Part shown: in pieces, positions 61,167 to 64,000 of the stretch | Numbering within the stretch: position 1 is the first letter of the stretch | Layout: each line of letters opens with the position of its first letter | DNA from: DASYPQ01 sp046155895 | GTDB taxonomy: Bacteria > Planctomycetota > UBA1135 > GCA-002686595 | Direction of reading: 5' to 3' | Assembly: GCA_046155895.1 (NCBI GenBank) | Contig: JBJXFB010000054.1 | Span: 1-64,000 of the forward strand | Length of the DNA stretch: 64,000 nt | Program-made: the position numbers and the translations under genes | Notes under the pieces: model-generated | What the model was told of the DNA's origin: nothing | The model's input: only the letters and a program-made list of their open reading frames with translations | Databases searched by the model: none

Positions 61167-63913
61167 TGCCCGAAGCCGCGCCGCCCTTCGCCCTCTCGCG
61201 GGAGGAAGTGGCCCGTTCGCTGGGCTGCGACCTCGCCCGCGGGCTCGAGGCGGCCGAGGCAGCTCGCCGCCTCGCTGCGGCGGGCCCGAACCGGCTCCAG
61301 GAGAAGCCGCCGCCCTCGGTGTGGTCGCGCTTCCTGCGCCAGTTCCGCGAGCTGGTCGTGGGCATCCTCCTCGTCGCCGCCGCCGTCTCCGCCGTGGTCG
61401 GCGACTGGATCGACGCCGTCGCGATCCTCGCGATCGTGCTCCTGAACGCGGTCCTGGGCTTCATCCAGGAAGGCAAGGCCGAGCGCGCGATCCGGGCTCT
61501 CGCGAGCCTCGGCTCGCCGCGAGCCCGCGCGCTGCGCGGAGGCTCCGTGCGCGAGCTCCCGGCGGAGGAGATCGTCCCGGGCGACCTGCTCCTGCTCGAG
61601 GCGGGCGACCTCGTCCCGGCCGATCTGCGCCTGCTCGAGACGGTCGCGTTCCGCACGCAGGAGGCGGCGCTCACCGGGGAGTCGGTCCCGGTCGCCAAGC
61701 GCGCCGAGGACACGCTCGAGCCCGCGGCGACGCTCGGGGACCGGCGCAACATGGCCTTCTCCGGCACGGTCGTCGCAGCGGGCCGCGCGCGGGGCGTCGT
61801 CACCGCGACGGGCATGCGCACCGAGCTCGGGCGCATCGCGGACCTGCTCGAGGGAGAGGAGGTCGAGCTCACGCCGATGCAACGCCGGTTGGGCGAGCTC
61901 GGCCGGGTGTTGATCTGGGTGTGCCTGGGCGCCGTCGCGCTCGTCTCCCTGGCGCGGCTGCTCCAGGGCGAGGACCTGTTCCAGGTCTTCCTTCTCTCGG
62001 TCAGCCTCGCGGTCGCCGCCGTCCCGGAGGGGCTGCCTGCGGTCGTGACGCTCGTCCTTTCGCTCGGCCTGCAGCGCATGGCGGCCCGCAACGCGCTCGT
62101 GCGCCGGCTCGCGAGCGTCGAGACGCTCGGCTCGGTCACGATCATCTGCACCGACAAGACCGGTACGCTGACGCGCAACGAGATGACCGTGCGGGAGATC
62201 CGTGCCGGCGGCGGGATCTTCGCGGTGACCGGGTCGGGCTACGCGCCCGAGGGGCGCTTCGAGAAGGCGGGCGAGGGTTCCGGTCCCGGGCGCGCGGTCG
62301 ACCCGCGCTCGGAGCCCGCTCTGCTCCTCGCGCTGCGCGTCGGCGCGCTGTGCAACAACGCGCGGCTCGTCCCGGGGCCGTCGCCGGGCGGCTGGGAAGT
62401 GGTCGGCGACCCGACGGAGGGTGCCCTCGTCGTCGCGGCCAGCAAGGCGGGCATCGAGGCGCCGTCCGCGGACGGCGCCGGGGGTGCGCGCGTGCTCTCC
62501 GAGGTGCCGTTCAGCTCGGAGCGCCGGAGGATGTCCGTCGTCGTCCGCGAGGGAGACAGCAGGACGCGGATCTACCTCAAGGGATCGCCCGAGACGCTGC
62601 TCGACCTGTCGGAGCGCGAACACCAGGACGGCGGGACGATCCCTCTCGTGCCGGAACGCCGCCGCGAGATCCTGGACGATGCCTCGGGGATGGCGGCACG
62701 AGCGCTGCGGGTCCTCGGACTGGCCTACCGCGACCTGCCGGCCGCGGAGGAGAAGGAGCCGCGCGAGGAGCGCCTCGTCTTCGCGGGGCTGGCCGGCATG
62801 CTCGATCCGCCGCGCCCGGAAGCGCGGGACTCGATCGAGGCCTGCCGCTCGGCCGGGATCCGCGTGGCGATGGTCACGGGCGACCACGCCGGGACGGCGC
62901 TCGCGATCGCGCGCGAGCTCGGGCTCGAGACGGGCGAGGGCGCGGTGGTCTCCGGGCGCGAGCTCGACGAAGCGAGCGACGACGACCTCGAGAAGCTCGT
63001 CGAGCGCGCATCCGTGTTCGGCCGCGCTTCCGCGGAGCACAAGCTGCGCATCGTCCGGGCCCTCAAGCGGCGCGGCCACGTCGTCGCCATGACGGGCGAC
63101 GGCGTCAACGACGCGCCGGCGCTGAAGGCCGCCGACGTCGGCGTCGCGATGGGAAGGACCGGCACCGAGGTCACGCGCCAGGCCTCCGACATCGTGCTGA
63201 CGGACGACAACTTCGCCTCGATGGCTGGCGCCGTCGAGGAGGGCCGCGGCCTCTTCGACAACATCGGCAAGTTCATCCGCTACCTCCTGATCGGGAACTC
63301 GAGCGAAGTGCTGCTGATGTTCGCCGCCGCGATGGTCGGATGGCCCTCGCCCCTCGCGCCGATCCAGATCCTGTGGATCAACCTCGTGACCGACGGCCCG
63401 CCCGCGCTCGCGCGCGGCCTGGAGCCGGCCGAGCCCGACGTGATGCGGAAGCCCCCGCGGCCGCCCGGGAAGTCGATCCTCGGTCTGCGGGAAGTGTTCT
63501 CGATCCTCCTGCAGGGCGCCGTGCTCGCCGCAGCGGCCGCCGCCGGGTTCGCCTGGGTCGGCGCGGGCGAGCCGGAGCGCCTCCCCGAGGCCCGCACCGC
63601 GGCCTTCTGCATCGCCGCCCTCTCGCAGCTCTTCTTCTCGATGGCCTGCCGAAGCCCTTCGCGGACGATGCCGCAGGTCGGCCCGTTCTCGAACCCCCAC
63701 CTGCTCGGGGCGATGCTCGTCTCGGCGGCGCTGCAGGTCGCGCTGGTCGCGCTGCCGCCGCTGCGTTCGGTGTTCGGGACCGTCCCCCTGGCCCCGGAGA
63801 GCATCGGGATCGTCCTCGGGCTCTCCCTCGTGCCCGTCACCCTGGTCGAGACGGCCAAGATCCTGCGCGCTCCCCGAGCGCGCTCCCTGGAACGGCCGCC
63901 GCGGGCCCCCTAG
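61166..63913 (+). CDS. P-type (P2A, SERCA-like) calcium-transporting ATPase
   Basis: A 915-residue P-type ATPase: TGES actuator motif in AALTGESVPV, phosphorylation motif CTDKTGTLT (Asp ~330), MVTGDH and GDGVNDAPAL hinge. Ion-site residues match SERCA: VAAVPEGLP in M4, GNSSEV in M5 (Asn and Glu) and NLVTDGPPA in M6 (Asn, Thr, Asp), so Ca2+ is the likely substrate, pumped out of the cytoplasm. ATG 61166 overlaps the antiporter stop; GTG 61163 is an alternative. Length is usual for the family and no domain is missing. Confidence 0.9.
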   Translation: MPEAAPPFALSREEVARSLGCDLARGLEAAEAARRLAAAGPNRLQEKPPPSVWSRFLRQFRELVVGILLVAAAVSAVVGDWIDAVAILAIVLLNAVLGFIQEGKAERAIRALASLGSPRARALRGGSVRELPAEEIVPGDLLLLEAGDLVPADLRLLETVAFRTQEAALTGESVPVAKRAEDTLEPAATLGDRRNMAFSGTVVAAGRARGVVTATGMRTELGRIADLLEGEEVELTPMQRRLGELGRVLIWVCLGAVALVSLARLLQGEDLFQVFLLSVSLAVAAVPEGLPAVVTLVLSLGLQRMAARNALVRRLASVETLGSVTIICTDKTGTLTRNEMTVREIRAGGGIFAVTGSGYAPEGRFEKAGEGSGPGRAVDPRSEPALLLALRVGALCNNARLVPGPSPGGWEVVGDPTEGALVVAASKAGIEAPSADGAGGARVLSEVPFSSERRRMSVVVREGDSRTRIYLKGSPETLLDLSEREHQDGGTIPLVPERRREILDDASGMAARALRVLGLAYRDLPAAEEKEPREERLVFAGLAGMLDPPRPEARDSIEACRSAGIRVAMVTGDHAGTALAIARELGLETGEGAVVSGRELDEASDDDLEKLVERASVFGRASAEHKLRIVRALKRRGHVVAMTGDGVNDAPALKAADVGVAMGRTGTEVTRQASDIVLTDDNFASMAGAVEEGRGLFDNIGKFIRYLLIGNSSEVLLMFAAAMVGWPSPLAPIQILWINLVTDGPPALARGLEPAEPDVMRKPPRPPGKSILGLREVFSILLQGAVLAAAAAAGFAWVGAGEPERLPEARTAAFCIAALSQLFFSMACRSPSRTMPQVGPFSNPHLLGAMLVSAALQVALVALPPLRSVFGTVPLAPESIGIVLGLSLVPVTLVETAKILRAPRARSLERPPRAP

Positions 63914-63964
63914 GCTCACCAGAACGATGCCGAGGACGCCCGTCGTGCTGCCGAAGGCCGGAAC

Positions 63965-64000
63965 TTGATCGATCTCCGCGGGGTGCCGATGCCCGACGAC
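63965..64000 (+). CDS. Possible start of a further gene, cut by the window edge
   Basis: From TTG 63965 the frame stays open to the window end and reads IDLRGVPMPDD. It is too short to identify, and the plus-strand direction rests only on this frame and on following the ATPase gene by 51 bases. The stretch 63914-63964 shows no other feature. Confidence 0.2.
   Translation, partial: MIDLRGVPMPDD

Overview
The window looks like chromosomal DNA of a GC-rich Gram-negative bacterium, most likely an uncultured Planctomycetota lineage. The evidence is gene content rather than any marker gene: lipid A and heptose genes (lpxK, a lauroyl-type acyltransferase, hldE, a GT9 heptosyltransferase-like gene), many secreted repeat proteins, and a Cys-rich C-terminal domain (residues like GVIACPC...RGCDN...GVRC...W-P) shared by two otherwise unrelated secreted proteins, which I remember from planctomycete exoproteins. 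Acidobacteriota or Myxococcota cannot be excluded. Genes are tightly packed, often with 4-nt ATGA/GTGA/TTGA overlaps and frequent GTG or TTG starts. No rRNA, tRNA, CRISPR array, transposase or prophage was seen, and no gene-free stretch exceeds 300 bases.

Layout. 0-7.6 kb: an outer-membrane barrel protein, RlmA-type rRNA methyltransferase, amino-acid permease and S9 peptidase on the minus strand, with a second S9 (DPP IV-like) peptidase diverging on plus. 7.7-8.5 kb: a UPF0175/PIN toxin-antitoxin pair preceded by palindromes. 8.5-15.7 kb: a long minus-strand run for lipopolysaccharide (lpxK, acyltransferase, hldE) that also holds a deoxyhypusine-synthase-like enzyme, an RNA polymerase omega-like protein and a HAD-kinase fusion. 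15.9-21.5 kb: an M28 peptidase and a heterodimeric ABC exporter. 21.6-25.5 kb: a 1310-residue secreted protein with eleven Cys-rich Ig-like repeats. 25.7-30.2 kb: a translationally coupled radical SAM/SPASM-GT2-GT39/TPR operon. 30.2-40.9 kb: a calcium-binding-repeat protein, a GT9 gene, a tungsten aldehyde oxidoreductase fused to a MoaD-like domain, a site-2 protease, an RDD/SpoIIM divergent pair around a perfect 32-bp inverted repeat, and a seven-bladed propeller protein. 40.9-46.0 kb: a MoxR-DUF58-DUF4350-DUF4129 membrane operon. 46.2-53.9 kb: a CHAT-TPR lipoprotein facing a cluster of a CLCA-like metalloprotease/vWA protein and three paralogous small exported proteins. 54.1-59.7 kb: GIY-YIG protein, a patatin-ferredoxin fusion, and an acyl/aryl-CoA ligase-FAD reductase-thiolase set. 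59.7-63.9 kb: a universal stress protein, a CaCA antiporter and a SERCA-like Ca2+ ATPase, apparently a calcium-export operon.

The best candidate for an undescribed system is the 49.7-53.9 kb cluster: a bacterial homologue of the animal CLCA (M87) metalloprotease-vWA proteins, sandwiched between three members of an unrecognised exported family, two of which have duplicated promoters and leaders, and adjacent to a CHAT caspase-like lipoprotein. The aldehyde oxidoreductase-MoaD fusion and the patatin-ferredoxin fusion with an Asp-for-Cys cluster ligand are the next most unusual.
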